Shown here one piece after another: positions 1 through 11,381 of a DNA stretch of 64,000 nt; the stretch's first letter is position 1; the number at the start of each line of letters is the position of its first letter. The DNA comes from Fragum whitleyi. Lineage: Eukaryota; Mollusca; Bivalvia; Cardiida; Cardiidae. The position numbers and the translations under genes are program-made. The notes beneath the pieces are model-generated. The model was not told where the DNA came from, ran no database searches, and worked only from the letters and a program-made list of their open reading frames with translations. The stretch lies in assembly GCA_948146395.1 (NCBI GenBank), contig OX411547.1, positions 62,935,610 to 62,999,609 of the forward strand, given 5' to 3'.

Positions 1-384
1 AAAGACAGCTTAATCGCATGCGGTAAGTAAATTATTTCTTGCAAGAAGATAAATAGAAAAATACGGGTAATAGCGGTTTAGCGTGATAGGCTGTATCAGT
101 TGGTATATAAGATCCTGATTCTTATAAAATAACCAAGGTGTCATGTATCACAATCAAGTATTTATCGAAGTAGTTTTATCACGTAATTCCATCTTTTTTC
201 TTTCTTTTTTTTCTTCTTCTAAAGCTTGTTTATTTTTACCTGTCATGCGAAAGAGGCCAATTTCTCGATTCTGGCGTTAGTCGACGGTGTATATAAACTG
301 ATCCTACTGTCGAGTCATGTATCTAGTCGACAGATGGACCAGTCTACAGTCCGTAGTAATTGTATTTGCGTCACTTTAATCGTA

Positions 385-575
385 TGTCCCTATGTCGCAT
401 TTAACAATTTTAAAGTTATATTGCACTATCACCTAACAAGGGGTTCCTAGTATTCCTTTCACCAGTACTACCATTATATCCTTTCCTAGCCTCCAGCTGC
501 TAACTAACATAGGTCTACATGTACAATTGTCAGCCATTTGATGAGAGACAAATAGTCGGAAAGAATGAGTGCCGC
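385..575 (-). repeat. tRNA-derived SINE remnant, copy A
   Basis: Matches 23705-23960 and 31740-32005 (shared words such as CTACCATTATATCCTTTCCT). Copies B and C keep a tRNA-like head at the right end, read on the minus strand; here the head has been deleted just after GTGCCGC. This is therefore a headless SINE. The assignment rests on the better-preserved sister copies. Confidence 0.6.
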
Positions 576-639
576 CGTCCGTGTTAATTCGCATTAGATA
601 ATCCCAAAATGTTCGCAATTGCTATCTTATTCCTCGAAA

Positions 640-800
640 AGGAGTAATCCACACTATTGACAATGGAATGGCCGTGCTCTACGAATCCCTCGGTTGTGTA
701 TACTAACAAAATATTACGGGTTCGAATTCCGACTTCGGGGCGCTCCAATTCCGGTATTTGCCTCCAACCACTACATTGACAGGGCTTCTGCAAGCTTTAT
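640..800 (+). repeat. Second tRNA-like (box B bearing) dispersed repeat, copy A
   Basis: Contains ACGGGTTCGAATTCCGAC, a good match to a tRNA box B / T-loop, followed by a conserved GGTATTTGCCTCCAACCACT tail. Homologous to 24130-24275 and 32130-32300, so it was present before the block was copied. Box A is weak. Probably a second SINE family or an old tRNA-derived segment. Confidence 0.45.
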
Positions 801-2204
801 AAATTTGGGAGACATTGACCCCTTGGTCATAAAATTGTTGGTGTCAAAACTGGTTTTGTAGGGGGGGGGGGAATGAGAGCAAAACACGAGAACTTATCAG
901 TGTTTTAAGTAATCTATGTAACTGAAACAACATAGACAATGAAGTGTGTCTACACTTCTTTCATTTATATGGATCTTTTGTAATAGTATGAAGAAAACAA
1001 ATGATCTATATTAGCAAAGGTTGTGCCACTGGAAATTCAGTGGGTCACAATGACCCCCTGCAGGAAATTATGAGGGTCAAAATAGGATTTTTTGAGTCAA
1101 AATCCTTGTTTAAGGGTCAAACACGAGCCCCGATTGATGTCCAGTGAGATAAACAGTTGGAGAGACAAAAGGAATCTCGTGGTGGTAGAGACGAATGAAA
1201 TACCAGAAAACAATAGTTATCATCTCCGGCCAACACGATATGACCGAAAGTCTATAAAAAGCGGCGTAAAACACAAAACAGACGAAAAAGTAGAAGCAAA
1301 ATGATCAAACGACTTTTAAATATTTCTTAATATCTTTCTGTCATCAACATGTAAGCAGAGTTTACTTCTAAGGAATTTTCTTTCCGTTTTTTCTCCAATT
1401 ATTGCCAACAAAGTATGACAAATCGATGTTAATTACGGCTTGATTGGTTAAGCAATATCCACGTTATTTAAGAATAAATGAAAATAATATTTTCAGAAAG
1501 TATTACGTAAGTCCACATTTTATATCAATGAAAACGAAGGTGTATTAAAACAAATTAAACGTTTTAAAACACAAAGGCTATATATCTACCCAAAATTTGT
1601 TTGTACTAGGCATGGGGGATAAGACACTTTCCAAATTTTATAATTTTATTTCGGCGCCTGGTGCAATCCAATTGTCATTTGTTCTTAACACCAGTTTAAC
1701 ATCACCGTCTCATGCAAGCCACGAGGGGACTAGCATAACAAATAACGATGGTGGATATTTAATATTTTATCGCTTAAGGTTCATGTAAAGTGTTTGAGAC
1801 CAAATTTTGACAGCACTTCATTAGCAAAGAAAAAGCAGTAGATTATGGTATATTATATATCAAAATGAAGCTATTTATGAGCACAAGTAGTTAGGAAACA
1901 TAAGACTGTCATAGCTATAGCGATATAGCCTAAACATTGTGGAAAAGTGTCATTTTGTACAGAACAAGCAACTACATGACTGGTGGATGAAATGGGCTCA
2001 TATTTTAACAAAGTACAGTCTAAAGTACTACCCAGATACTACTACGATCGTTCGCAGAAAACTCGGGCCCAAAACGTAGTTATGCAATCAATTTATTTTG
2101 ACTTATTTTGTAAACACGTATGTCATTTTAATTGTGTAGACGTGTATATCTATTTAAGGTATGGTGTGTTATCACAACATAAACGGACATTAATAGTTTA
2201 TGTA

Positions 2205-3505
2205 ATAGTTAAACGCTAATAATTGAAAATTAAACGATTTAAACAGCCGAAAGGAGGGAGCGAAGCGACCGACTGAGGCTGTTTAAAGCGTTTAATTTTT
2301 CAATTATTAGCGTTTAACTGACTTAGTCTTTTTCCCGCGCCTTATGTTATTGTCAGCATATTGCACGATTTAAACGGAATAAGCCGGATACATTTATTAC
2401 AATTAAACGCCCCTTTCTTTCCAAATATGGGGGTGTTGAAATATGCACGTGAATATCGAGGCTTTTTAAGGAGCAAATACAGATGATAAAGTTTAAAGTA
2501 TAGTTTGGCTTTATTGAGCTGTCAATTACCTCCGTTCTTTATATGAACGAAAATCTGTTAATTTCCGACTCTTTATTACACTCGCTACCAAAATATGACT
2601 GATTTTTATGAGAGGTCAAGTCTCGTCAAATTTCGTCTCGAGAATATATGGAATACAAACCATCAAATAAATTCGAATTCCAGCCTTCTGATTGGATGAA
2701 AAAGCGTTTAACTTAGTCTTTTTACCGCGCTTAATATAATTGACAGCATATTGCACGATTTACACGGAATAAGCCGGTTATATTTATTACAAAGTGAACG
2801 CCCGCTCTTTCCAAATACGGCGTTGTTGTAATATGAACATAAATACCGAGGCTTTCTAATGAGCTATTACCGATAATAAATAATGCAGTATTAATTGTTT
2901 TTATTGACTCGACAATGGTCTCCGAACTATATATGAACAAAAATATGTATACAAGGACAGGTGAACTTAACCTTACAAAACAACAACTCAAATTTGGTCA
3001 TTGCCAGAGAACAGCTTACTAACGTTAGTAAACTAATCTGTTTAGCCAAAGACAAAGACATTTTAAAAATGAAACGATAAAAAGTTTGTCGATACATACA
3101 GAAACACATAAATACATATATGTTTAGTTAGCGAACCAACTAAGGGTAGGTGCACCAGCCATTGAGATGTAACTGCAATAATGTTGAAACCGGGGTTAAA
3201 CCACATGCAAACGAATGGACAAACCATGTCACGCACAACCAGGTCCAAATCAGAGAAGAATATGGGGTATGCAACATGTGCACGAGTATCACGATTTTCT
3301 CCTTTACTTTTCACGTGCTCGTTGCATATTCATGAGGGGGTAGAGTTTCGTATGTACGCATGCTTGGAATAACAAATAAACCTTGACGTTTAAATGAAAT
3401 AATGATCAAAATAAACCTCAGCTGGTTAGTTTATGGAAAATAAACCATCAGAAATTTTAAAAATCCAGCATTCTGATTGGATGATAAAGTAGGACAAAGA
3501 CTAAA
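2205..3505. repeat. 1.3-kb insertion specific to copy A, with two diverged tandem units
   Basis: Copies B and C read straight from TTAATAGTTTATATACCTG into the common sequence; copy A is interrupted here. The insert begins with a hairpin (2207-2319), then two diverged tandem units: 2311-2704 and 2705 to about 3490. Both units start with GTTTAACTTAGTCTTTTTMC-like sequence, share GCATATTGCACGATTTA, and end near CTGATTGGATGA. No coding potential. Probably a compound non-autonomous element; superfamily unknown. Confidence 0.65.
2207..2319. repeat. Long hairpin, about 42-bp arms, GC-rich loop
   Basis: Arms 2207-2248 and 2277-2319 are near-perfect reverse complements (AGTTAAACGCTAATAATTG pairs with CAATTATTAGCGTTTAACT). 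The 28-nt loop is GC-rich (GGAGGGAGCGAAGCGACC) within very AT-rich arms. It lies at the left edge of the copy-A insertion. Confidence 0.85.
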
Positions 3506-4609
3506 TACGTGTAAGGTTGTTTATTAAAGTATTAACTTCTTGTGTCACAAAATGATAAATATATAGTAATATATTATAGATCATTGAATTAAAATATACA
3601 ACTGTAATTTGAAGTAAATCTCAGAAAATGTTTACCAATAATATGGTGTGATGTTGCACCATACCTAACATATATTTTAAAAACAGACCAAACCAGGTAC
3701 ACATTAATGTTGACAAAATGAATTTAAATAGATTGTTTCAAAAGAGCCTTTTGAGACTGAATTTTGTATCTACGGTTGTAGTATAACCTAGAAGGAACAT
3801 TCCTCTAAATTCTTATCAAATATAGGCAAATCTTATTTAGCCGTAATGAAGTTGTTGGTTTTGAAAAATATATCCCTTTTTCATAATGGTTTTACTATTC
3901 TGCTATGAGATGGGGCCTCTAATGTTGCGCAACTACTTTTGAAAATCTATAGCTTCTATTTGATATAAAGTTTAGCTGGGCAAACTGTCTTTTATGTAAA
4001 TAGAAACAGCATTAGGTTTGGTTCAAAAACTCATTAAATGAACCTTAAAAAGGAAAGGGCAATTTCGTGAGAATCTAGCTGTTGTAAAATTAAATGATCA
4101 TATCTTTCTATAGACATAACATTTTTTTAATAAACAATATTTCTTCCAGCGGTTTTGGTAGGGTTAAGTATTCAGTCAAGACACTTTTATTACCTAGCAA
4201 CCTGTTATTTCGTGATTTTCTAGACGTTTTGAAATTATACATGTACGGCATAAAAGGGACTGGGTCTAACTATAGGTTAAAAACTGTTTTTGTAAATCTT
4301 TTACAATACTTTTCCGGTGGATTTCGTCCGGTAAAGTATTTTGCCGAGACATTTTTACTGCTTCGCAACCTGTTAGTTTTAGAAAGCGGTCACAATGGGT
4401 TCAAGAGAGCACGTTCGATGGAAAACTGTTCGCAATGTATCTTGAACATAGCGCAGGGTTGAAAGCCCAACTTGTAAAAGACTGAGATAACATGTACTAG
4501 ACTCGACTACTTCCACTGAAATTCCAACAATGTGCAGTTGTAAATTCCATGATGTCTGACAAAGGTATCTACTGAGTCCTTTAATCACTGATATAAAGGC
4601 AATCTAAAG

Positions 4610-4997
4610 CATTTAACAACGTCGTGAAATTGATAAGGTGAATGATTGTGGCATGATTTCGGTTTGAAATTGAATGAGTGTGTGGAGCGGAAATAATGGG
4701 AGGGAATGCAATATCTCAAATTTTGTTCAGGATGAGCAAAATTAGCGAGAATTATTACCTCCCTTTAAAAAATATGCATACAATCAGCGCTGACAATTTG
4801 AATTATGTCAGTGAAATCGCAATTTTTTTCTAGCTTTATTTATTTTGAAGGACGTTGTATTCTATCTTTTTTCGGTGGGTCTGGAGCGGTTTTGAATGGT
4901 TTAAGTGAAGGTTTGGAATAAATGAAGGGAGCGCTGAGCGAATGATTTGAAATGGGTTTGATGGAGATAAATGTCAATTTCATGATGTTGTTTACTG
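4610..4997 (+). mobile_element. Mariner-type MITE, copy 1
   Basis: Member of the family with termini CAGTTAACAACATCGTGAAA and its complement. The left end here is CATTTAACAACGTCGTGAAA and the right end TTTACTG. It carries the central palindrome (around 4705-4765) and the GGAGCGCTGAGCGAATG subterminal motif. It sits at the same place as 35528-35930 in copy C, so the insertion predates that duplication. Confidence 0.8.
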
Positions 4998-5225
4998 TTT
5001 ATAGGAATATGTCGGGTATTGGGGTTAAAATTGTGCTCATGTTGACAATTTTAACACTCAAACATTCAAGCTATCGCGTTTTACCCAGTGTTATATTATA
5101 ACAGCATTTCAGCTAATACGTTAAACTAGTTTAGTGATATATTAAGGAAAGAGTATTTTCTTTTTTCCAGACAAGACTGCTGGAAAATCGAAAGCAAATT
5201 TCGTATTTATCAAAATGGCATGGAT

Positions 5226-5297
5226 GCCGTCATTACCCAGTGGTAGCACGGCGGCCTATCATTGAAAAGGTCAAGGGTTTGATCCCCGACGGCGGCA
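5226..5297 (+). tRNA. tRNA-Asp-like pseudogene or SINE head
   Basis: Exactly 72 nt. The acceptor strands GCCGTCA and CGGCGGC pair at 6 of 7 positions (one G-U). Box A-like CCAGTGGTAGCACG and box B-like GGGTTTGATCCCC are present, and the T-arm is GGG-TTTGATC-CCC. The anticodon-arm stem GGCCT/AGGTC closes a 10-nt loop, which a working tRNA would not have. It resembles tRNA-Asp in its 3' half. A homologous copy is at 36149-36220. Best read as a pseudogene or SINE head. Confidence 0.5.
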
Positions 5298-5342
5298 CTA
5301 ACCCTTTCCTATTTGATTGCTACCAATGGGTCCAAAATTGTA

Positions 5343-5765
5343 CATTTATTTACATCGTGAAATTGACATTCATCTCAATCAAAAACATTATCTTTCGCTC
5401 ACTCAGCACTCCATTCATTAATTCCAAACACTCACTTAACCATTCAAGAACGCTCCATACTCACTGAAAAACATATCAAAACAACTTCGTTCAAAATGAA
5501 AATAACTGGAAAGAAATCAGGATTTCACATATTTAATTGAAATTGTAAGCGTATAATTAGATCACAAAGAAATAAAAAGCTATTTATAGAACATGTTTGC
5601 AATTTTTTTAAAGGGAGGTGATAAATATCGCTAATTTTGTTCGTCCTGAACAAAATTTGCGATATTGGATTACCTTCCAAAAATTCACTCAAAACTCGCT
5701 CTACAGTCTCATTCAATTTCATTCCAAAATCATTCATCTTGTCAATTTCACGTTGTTCTTAACTG
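5343..5765 (-). mobile_element. Mariner-type MITE, copy 2
   Basis: Reverse-oriented copy, TA on both sides (ttgTA...TAggc). Central palindrome at about 5612-5680, with TTTTGTTCGTCCTGAACAAA at its apex. Same site as 36266-36689 in copy C. Confidence 0.85.
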
Positions 5766-6089
5766 TAGGCCATTGTGGGCGGTCGATGTGTAGCAGCTGA
5801 AGGTGAGGAAAGGATGTAATGAAAGTACTAGTGTTAGAACTAATAGGAATTCATTGTTAGGTGATCCAGCAGTCGCGGTATAACTGAGACTCGAGACTTG
5901 TTGAACTGTGACTTTTGATTCTCGTGCTTAAAACGATTAAACGATAAACATCTGTCTACTTGCGGACTTTTTGATGTATTCAGATGAGAAACTTTAAAGT
6001 AAAGAACCGTTTTGATATTTCTGTTTTATCTCATCCTTGGAAATTGGAATCAAGTAAACTCTTGGTAGCGATAAATAAAATGAGTGAGT

Positions 6090-6330
6090 TTGAAGACAAT
6101 CGGAAACAAAAACTGTGGACTCTAGATTGTTATAAGCAAAAGTTAACGGATGGACAAACAGATAGGGACGGACGCCGGACGGAAAAAAAACTGTTATCGC
6201 AATAGCTCTTCAGACCTTCTGTCAGTAGAGCTAAAATGATTCCGAAAAACTTGACCTCTAACAGAAATACAGTCAAACATGATGTTTCAAGAAATCCGAG
6301 TAACCCCTTCATATGTATTTTATCAAGGAA
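6090..6330 (+). repeat. Dispersed repeat with GGACGGACG tract
   Basis: Reads ACTGTGGACTCTAGATTG, a GGACGGACGCCGGACGG tract, then AGACCTTCTGTCAGTAGAGC. Repeats of this form are, to my knowledge, abundant in molluscan genomes. A related minus-strand copy is at about 21180-21440. Non-coding. Confidence 0.5.
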
Positions 6331-6429
6331 ATAGAATTTATTTCAAGTAACATTTACTACAATATTATCGCAATTGATGTATAACTAATGAAACCCGACA
6401 CATGCCTTCACTGCTACTTATATTTGAGT

Positions 6430-6740
6430 CTATGCTTGACTTTTCCAACTGACTAATTGTCTTTCGGATGAGACGTTAAAACGAGGCTCCGTGAGACGGT
6501 GCTTTACACCGAGCATGTTAAAGAACCATGGCGGATCTCAGCAGTAGTTTCGTCATGTTTCCTGGCACTATCCCCCGTAACAACTAACCGTCTGCTAGGG
6601 GCATCGATCATATGGGCATGTCCTACCATAGCTACGATAAATAAACGTAACACACAAACACCTTTCCAACTATTTCACATGTGCACAAAGCAAAGTTTCT
6701 GTCCAACCTGTGCATCCGCACAATCTGGTTAATTAGGCTA
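6430..6740 (+). repeat. SINE-like repeat with TTTCGGATGAGACGTTAAA domain
   Basis: TTTCGGATGAGACGTTAAAA followed by CGAGGCTCCGTG resembles a domain found in SINEs of many invertebrates; I cannot name the exact family. It ends in an (ATAA)n-like tail near 6635. The stretch 6700-6735 matches, in reverse, the hairpin repeat at 40570-40613. Confidence 0.5.
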
Positions 6741-7069
6741 CATTATATATATCCATCACCCACACATGTAAGTGTTTATAATGTCCTGCACATGATCATA
6801 ATTTAGGCTCATATGTGATAAAATTATGAAATTAATATTAAAAAAGGTCAGTCTAACCCTCCACAATTTGACAACATAGGGTTAAAAACTTTCATGTCAA
6901 TGAGCATTGCTTTTCACAACCTAAGATTAACACTATTGACTCCCATGAAGAAGGCACCAACTATAACACAATAATCGCTTAAAAAGTACAAGGTATTCAA
7001 TGATTCCGAACCTACATGTATATAATTTCTTGAGTGAGAAGTGTGTTGAATACATGTATTGCTATTTTG

Positions 7070-7265
7070 TCTACTTGACGATAGCTATGATCACTTGTTT
7101 CGTACAGAGGTTGCATTGTCTTATTCAGCGAATATTGAAAATGATTCTGTGACTTGACTTTGATTGGGAAAATCTGGTCTTAGCCTCATTCAGTATGGAA
7201 ATGATTTTATATTTTCAAACTTAGCTCGCTGTGTCTGCTTCAACAAACAGTCATCAGAGATGTCC
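7070..7265 (+). repeat. Dispersed repeat shared with 49000-49165
   Basis: CGTACAGAGGTTGCATTGTC and the following text align with 49015-49165, and more weakly with 8690-8800. At 49165 the same repeat is interrupted by the BEL/Pao 5' LTR, so this copy approximates the target before insertion. No coding capacity. Confidence 0.5.
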
Positions 7266-7317
7266 TTGTATTACACATGTGTATGGTAATTTTCTAAATG
7301 TTGCAATCGCTACGTTA

Positions 7318-8163
7318 TAGGGCTGTCACACCTTAACGTTTTAGCCAGCGTGTGCGGAGCGTGTTGGAAGTAGAATCTACATCGTGGTACCAATTGGACA
7401 TATTACAAGACGTGTTTTGCTCTATTCTGTTCTGTTCAGAAAATTTGATTCTGTGATATGTAGTACAAGTTTGATATTTGGTACACCTTTTCCCCCTTAA
7501 TATAGGACTAGCTATTCAAGATTAAGAGAAATTGTAGAAAGTCATCCTACATGGTAGAGTATATGGAGGAAGAAAGGAGTGCATTATGACAAGTAGTTCT
7601 TTACCCTTTCGCAATATTGTTCGAGTGAAAAGTACCAGAAGCTTTAATCAGCCTGTAATCTTGTAAGTTTGTAATATGCATGATTTCATATGTAACAGGT
7701 GCCAGTGTAATTTTCTTTTCGTCTTTTCCTAATTTTCTTTTACATGAACCAACACACTTTGAACTTGAATATGTGTAGTGGCCGGTGGCCTGTATATATA
7801 TATAAAGAATGAATTAAAAGTGGTTTGCAGAATTTATATTTACATCCAAAACACGCTGCGAACACGTTATAACACGCTAGCAGCGCGTTACAAACACGCT
7901 AAGCACGTTCTGAGGAAGTTACGAGAACGTTGGACGCACGCTCAAGAACGTTGGTATACGCTGACATACGCTATCAACACGTTCTGGACACGTAACTCAC
8001 GCGTTACTCACACGTTCAAACTCGCTATGAACACGCTACAAGCGCGTCTTGAATTGGCAAAAAGAAAATGTAGGTCAGCGTATGCCGACGTTTTGCGGAC
8101 TTAGTCGTTTTCTCAAACGCGTTAGGCACACGCTGGCTAAAACGTTGAGGTGTGACAGGGCCA
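7318..8163. mobile_element. Harbinger-like non-autonomous element, deleted copy
   Basis: Terminal inverted repeats of about 38 bp: left begins TAGGGCTGTCACACCTTAAC, right (complement) TGGCCCTGTCACACCTCAAC, 34 of 39 positions matching. Flanked by TTA on both sides (7315-7317, 8164-8166), as expected for PIF/Harbinger. Internal sequence is shared with 9457-11126 but about 850 bp are missing. No transposase ORF; the 108-codon frame at 7778-8104 lies over the repeat array and is spurious. Superfamily is inferred from target-site length only. Confidence 0.7.
7845..8090. repeat. Helically phased ACACGCT/ACACGTT array
   Basis: Some 17-20 copies of a CGYT core, usually ACACGCT or ACACGTT, spaced mostly 10-11 bp with one 22-bp interval. 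The same motif is in the element's own terminal repeat (CCAGCGTGTG). This looks like arrayed protein-binding sites on one face of the helix. The function is inferred. Confidence 0.75.
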
Positions 8164-8166
8164 TTA

Positions 8167-8602
8167 CAATTTACAACATCGTTAAATTGACACTCATTCC
8201 ATTCAAAATCAACCTAAATCATTCACTCAACGTTCCATTCATTCATTCCAAACACTCACTCAAATCGATCAAAAACGCTCCGAAATAATTAGAAAATATT
8301 TCAAAATCGTGCAAGTCGATCAACATTTAATTCAAATCAATCAAAATATTCTACGACTCTATTGGCTGGTTTAAATTATAAAATTTTCTGATTGGTCCAC
8401 GAAGATACACAAACAGAAAAGTACATTTATTTTATTAAAGGGGGTAATAGGGTCGCAATTGGTTTTCATCTTGATTAGAATTAGCGATATTGCATTACCT
8501 CAATTTATTTTTCTTTCAAAACTCGCCTCGAACACTCATTCATTTTCATTGTAAAATTATTCCAAAATTATTCATCTGTAAATTTCACGATGTTTTTCAC
8601 TG
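8167..8602 (-). mobile_element. Mariner-type MITE, copy 3
   Basis: Ends CAATTTACAACATCGTTAAA and TTTCACTG with TA flanks. The TA at 8165-8166 lies inside the TTA duplicate of the preceding Harbinger-like element, so the two are directly adjacent. Degenerate central palindrome near 8440-8502. Confidence 0.75.
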
Positions 8603-8689
8603 TATCAGAACACGTTGTCGCGGATTTTATTTTCCTGGGCGTTCCAAAATAGGGTTTCAAATAACAATCGGTGCCTATGTGAGTAAAAA

Positions 8690-8830
8690 TTCTGTGACTA
8701 AATCAATCTAGAGACAAGCTTATTTTAACATTGTTTAGTAAAAATAGAAAAAAAAGCTCGGAAAGGCTCGCTAGCTTAATATATTTCTCTATAAGGCTCG
8801 GTTAAAATCTAGTTTGTCTCAAACAACGTC
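8690..8830 (+). repeat. Weak copy of the 7070/49000 dispersed repeat
   Basis: GAGACAAGCTTATTTTAACA and TTTAGTAAAAATAG align with 49080-49120. Short and diverged. Confidence 0.35.
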
Positions 8831-9010
8831 TTATGACAGGTCTTGTTTTAACCTGAAACTTGATTGGGAAAACCATATGCATGAAATATCTAATATGCAG
8901 ATTCTTTCAATTTCGTTCATATTTTTACTTGATTCATTTGAATCTTTCCGCATAGATAGGTTTATATTCTGTCTGAAATATTTGTATATCTTAATCATTA
9001 CCAATATCAA

Positions 9011-9310
9011 TGTGTCTTTTTGCGTCAAAGAATTTTTTGTATAACAATGGTTCTTGTATATCTGTGTACTTTTTAATGAAAACATCACAAACAGAAGACC
9101 ATCATTATCTTACAATTATTGTTCCAGATATCATCCAATAGAATTTTCTTCGATCTTCATGGCATGTTAAATTGGATAAACGAGGGTCTGTTAGGAGACA
9201 TCTTATACACAACGATTATTGCCTTTGACGAATAAGTCTCTCCAAAGCCGTGCTTGTACGAATGAATGGAACATTTTGCTTTCATAACTTTTTCTCTGAA
9301 ATAACAAAAT
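9011..9310 (+). repeat. Dispersed repeat containing the empty Tc1 insertion site
   Basis: About 250 bp (GAAAACATCACAAACAGA and onwards) align with 63770-64000. The left part, AACAATGGTTCTTGTATA (9043-9060), aligns with the sequence left of the Tc1-like element at 62277-62293. It thus preserves the uninterrupted form of that target. Non-coding. Confidence 0.75.
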
Positions 9311-9499
9311 TGAGGAAAGTAGATACAATCGAGAAAACAAATAAATGTTTCAAATAACCTGTATTTTGACAACATGTTTTCCCAAAATAGGAAATTTTTG
9401 CATAACATTCCATTTCAATACCGAAATTACCACCCGTGTCTCATACTTCTCACTTATAGGGCTGTCACACCTTAACATTTTAGCCAGCGTGTGCGGAAC

Positions 9500-9890
9500 G
9501 TGTTGGATTTTTTATAACACGCTGCGAACACGTCGGGTACGCTATGGACACGTTCCGCACACGCTATCGGCACGCTGTAACACGTTGGCACACGTTGCGA
9601 TACGCTGAGTATCTCATAAAATTTTGTGCACGCATAAAATTTCTCAGCGTGTGCCGAACGTGTTGGAACACGTTCCAAACACGTTCCAAACACGCTCAGC
9701 ACGCTAGAGACACGCTAGGAGCTCGTTCATTACGCTACGGACACGCTAGGAACACGTTCTCCCAAAGTTTAACGTGCTTCTAGCGTGTCTCCAGCGTACC
9801 GGGAACGTATGCATAGCGCGTCTTCAGCGTACTGACCGTGTGTCTAGCGCGTTGCCAGCGAGTTCACCGCGTGTTTCTTGCGTATGACAG
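9500..9890. repeat. Left ACACGYT array with an orientation switch
   Basis: From 9500 to about 9765 the motif reads ACACGCT/ACACGTT; from about 9772 to 9890 it reads as the complement (AACGTGC, TAGCGTGTC, CCAGCGTACC). The array is a large imperfect inverted repeat of the motif. Spacing is again about 10-11 bp in most intervals. Confidence 0.7.
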
Positions 9891-10809
9891 CGTTTCAGTT
9901 TTCAATGAAAATATAAAAGTTCCGCTGCAAATTTGTCTTGAATTACCATCAGCTTGTCGTAAATAAATAGATTTGTGCATGTACGTGTGTATGACCCTTT
10001 TGACATGTTCATATCTGCATGTTTCCTCATGACCAATCTAAGAATGACTTGAAAACTCGATTATAAGTAGCATTCTCTATATTTGACGATGAACGATTTT
10101 GTTCAAGTCAATTAAATATAACTTATGTTATGTTATGTTATAAGCTGCTTGTCTTTTTTTTCAATTAAATCCTTTACGGATTTTCTTAATTCCTTAGATT
10201 GTCAAGGTGGAGAATGTAGCCTAAATGTGTATTAAACATTGCGTTTACAAGTGCGTCTGCTCTTTGGTCAGAATAAAAATACGTTAGCGAAAATATAAAC
10301 ATTCATTCGTCTCATTTGATCATTATCAATATACCAAAAAGACAAGTACATTGTTGTACCTATTGGACATAATACAAGACGTGCTTTATTCTGTTCAGAA
10401 TAATTAATTCTATTATATGTACTACAAGTTTGATATTTGGTCCACCTTTCCCCCTTAATATAAGACTAGCTATTCAAGATTAAGAGAGGTTGTAAAAGGT
10501 CATCCTTCAAGGTAGAGCATATGGAGGAAGAAAGGAGTGCATTATGACAAGTAGTTCCTTACCCTTTCGCAATATTTTTCGAGTGAAAAGTACCAGAAGC
10601 TTTAATAAGCCTGTAATCTTATAAGTTTGTTATATGCATGTTTTCATATGTAACAGGTGCCACTGTATTTTTCTTTTCGTCTTTTCCTATTTTTCTTTTA
10701 CATGAACCAACATACTTTGAATTTGAATATGTGTAATGGCCGGTGGCCTTCTTATATATCAGAAGAATGAATTTAAAGTGGTAATTTTTTGCAGAATTTA
10801 TATTTACAC

Positions 10810-11080
10810 CCAAAAAACGCTGCAAACACGTTATAACACGCTAGCAGCGCGTTACAAACACGCTAAGCACGTCTGAGGACGTTATGAGAACGTTAGACAC
10901 ACGCTCAAGAACGTTGGTATACGCTGACATACGCTATCAACACGTTCTGGACACGTAACTCACGCGTTACTCACACGTTCAAACTCGCTATGAACACGCT
11001 ACAAGCACGTCGTGAATTGACAAAAAGAAAAAGTAGGTCAGCGTATTCCGACGTTTTGCGGACTTAGTCGTTTTCTCAAA
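10810..11080. repeat. Right ACACGYT array
   Basis: Nearly identical to 7845-8090, including order and spacing of motif variants. Unidirectional up to the right terminal repeat, which itself contains the motif. Confidence 0.75.
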
Positions 11081-11381
11081 CGCGTTAGGCATACGCTGGC
11101 TAAAACGTTGAGGTGTGACAGGGCCATTACGCCTAATCGACGAAAAATAACCCAACCACAATTGTATTTTTTTAATGGTTTTTATTAATATCTTTGATGG
11201 GGAAAAGTTTGAAAAACGGTATAATGTTTCTTTTGCTGTTAAAAAAGTGTCCGTGTATAAGATTTGTTTTGTGAATAACATCCCAGACTTTGTCTAACTT
11301 TGGAAACGTCGCTCTAATACATTTATAACACAGTAAAAGTTAATCAAAGTTATCAACCTATCTTAAATACATTGGTCCAGA

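Larger units (their letters stand above)
1..6085 (+). repeat. Segmental duplication copy A (left end outside window)
   Basis: Non-coding block that recurs as copy B (23170-30020) and copy C (31205-39560) in the same orientation. It opens with AAAGACAGCTTAATCGCATG, matching 23309 and about 31340. Alignment by eye runs to about 2205, resumes at about 3505, and follows copy C to about 6085. The 2205-3505 stretch is absent from B and C, so it is an insertion in A. Copy A carries a SINE remnant, a second tRNA-like repeat, a tRNA-Asp-like sequence and two MITEs shared with C. No host exon is recognisable; the short ORFs are not conserved between copies. Confidence 0.85.
9457..11126. mobile_element. 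Harbinger-like non-autonomous element, longer copy
   Basis: Same termini as 7318-8163, flanked by TTA (9454-9456 and 11127-11129). 1670 bp. It holds a left array (about 9500-9890), a middle segment (10355-10770) nearly identical to 7390-7800, and a right array (10810-11080) nearly identical to that of the shorter copy. No transposase. The shorter copy is probably an internal-deletion derivative. Confidence 0.75.

Noticed and set aside
7778..8104. 108-codon open frame rich in R, K, H and T
   Set aside because: It lies over the ACACGYT array; the repeats create an open frame with repeated RYK/NTL-like words. The longer element copy has no matching frame.
10126..10140. Telomere-like TTATG repeats
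   Set aside because: Only three to four repeats, and not the metazoan TTAGGG motif.
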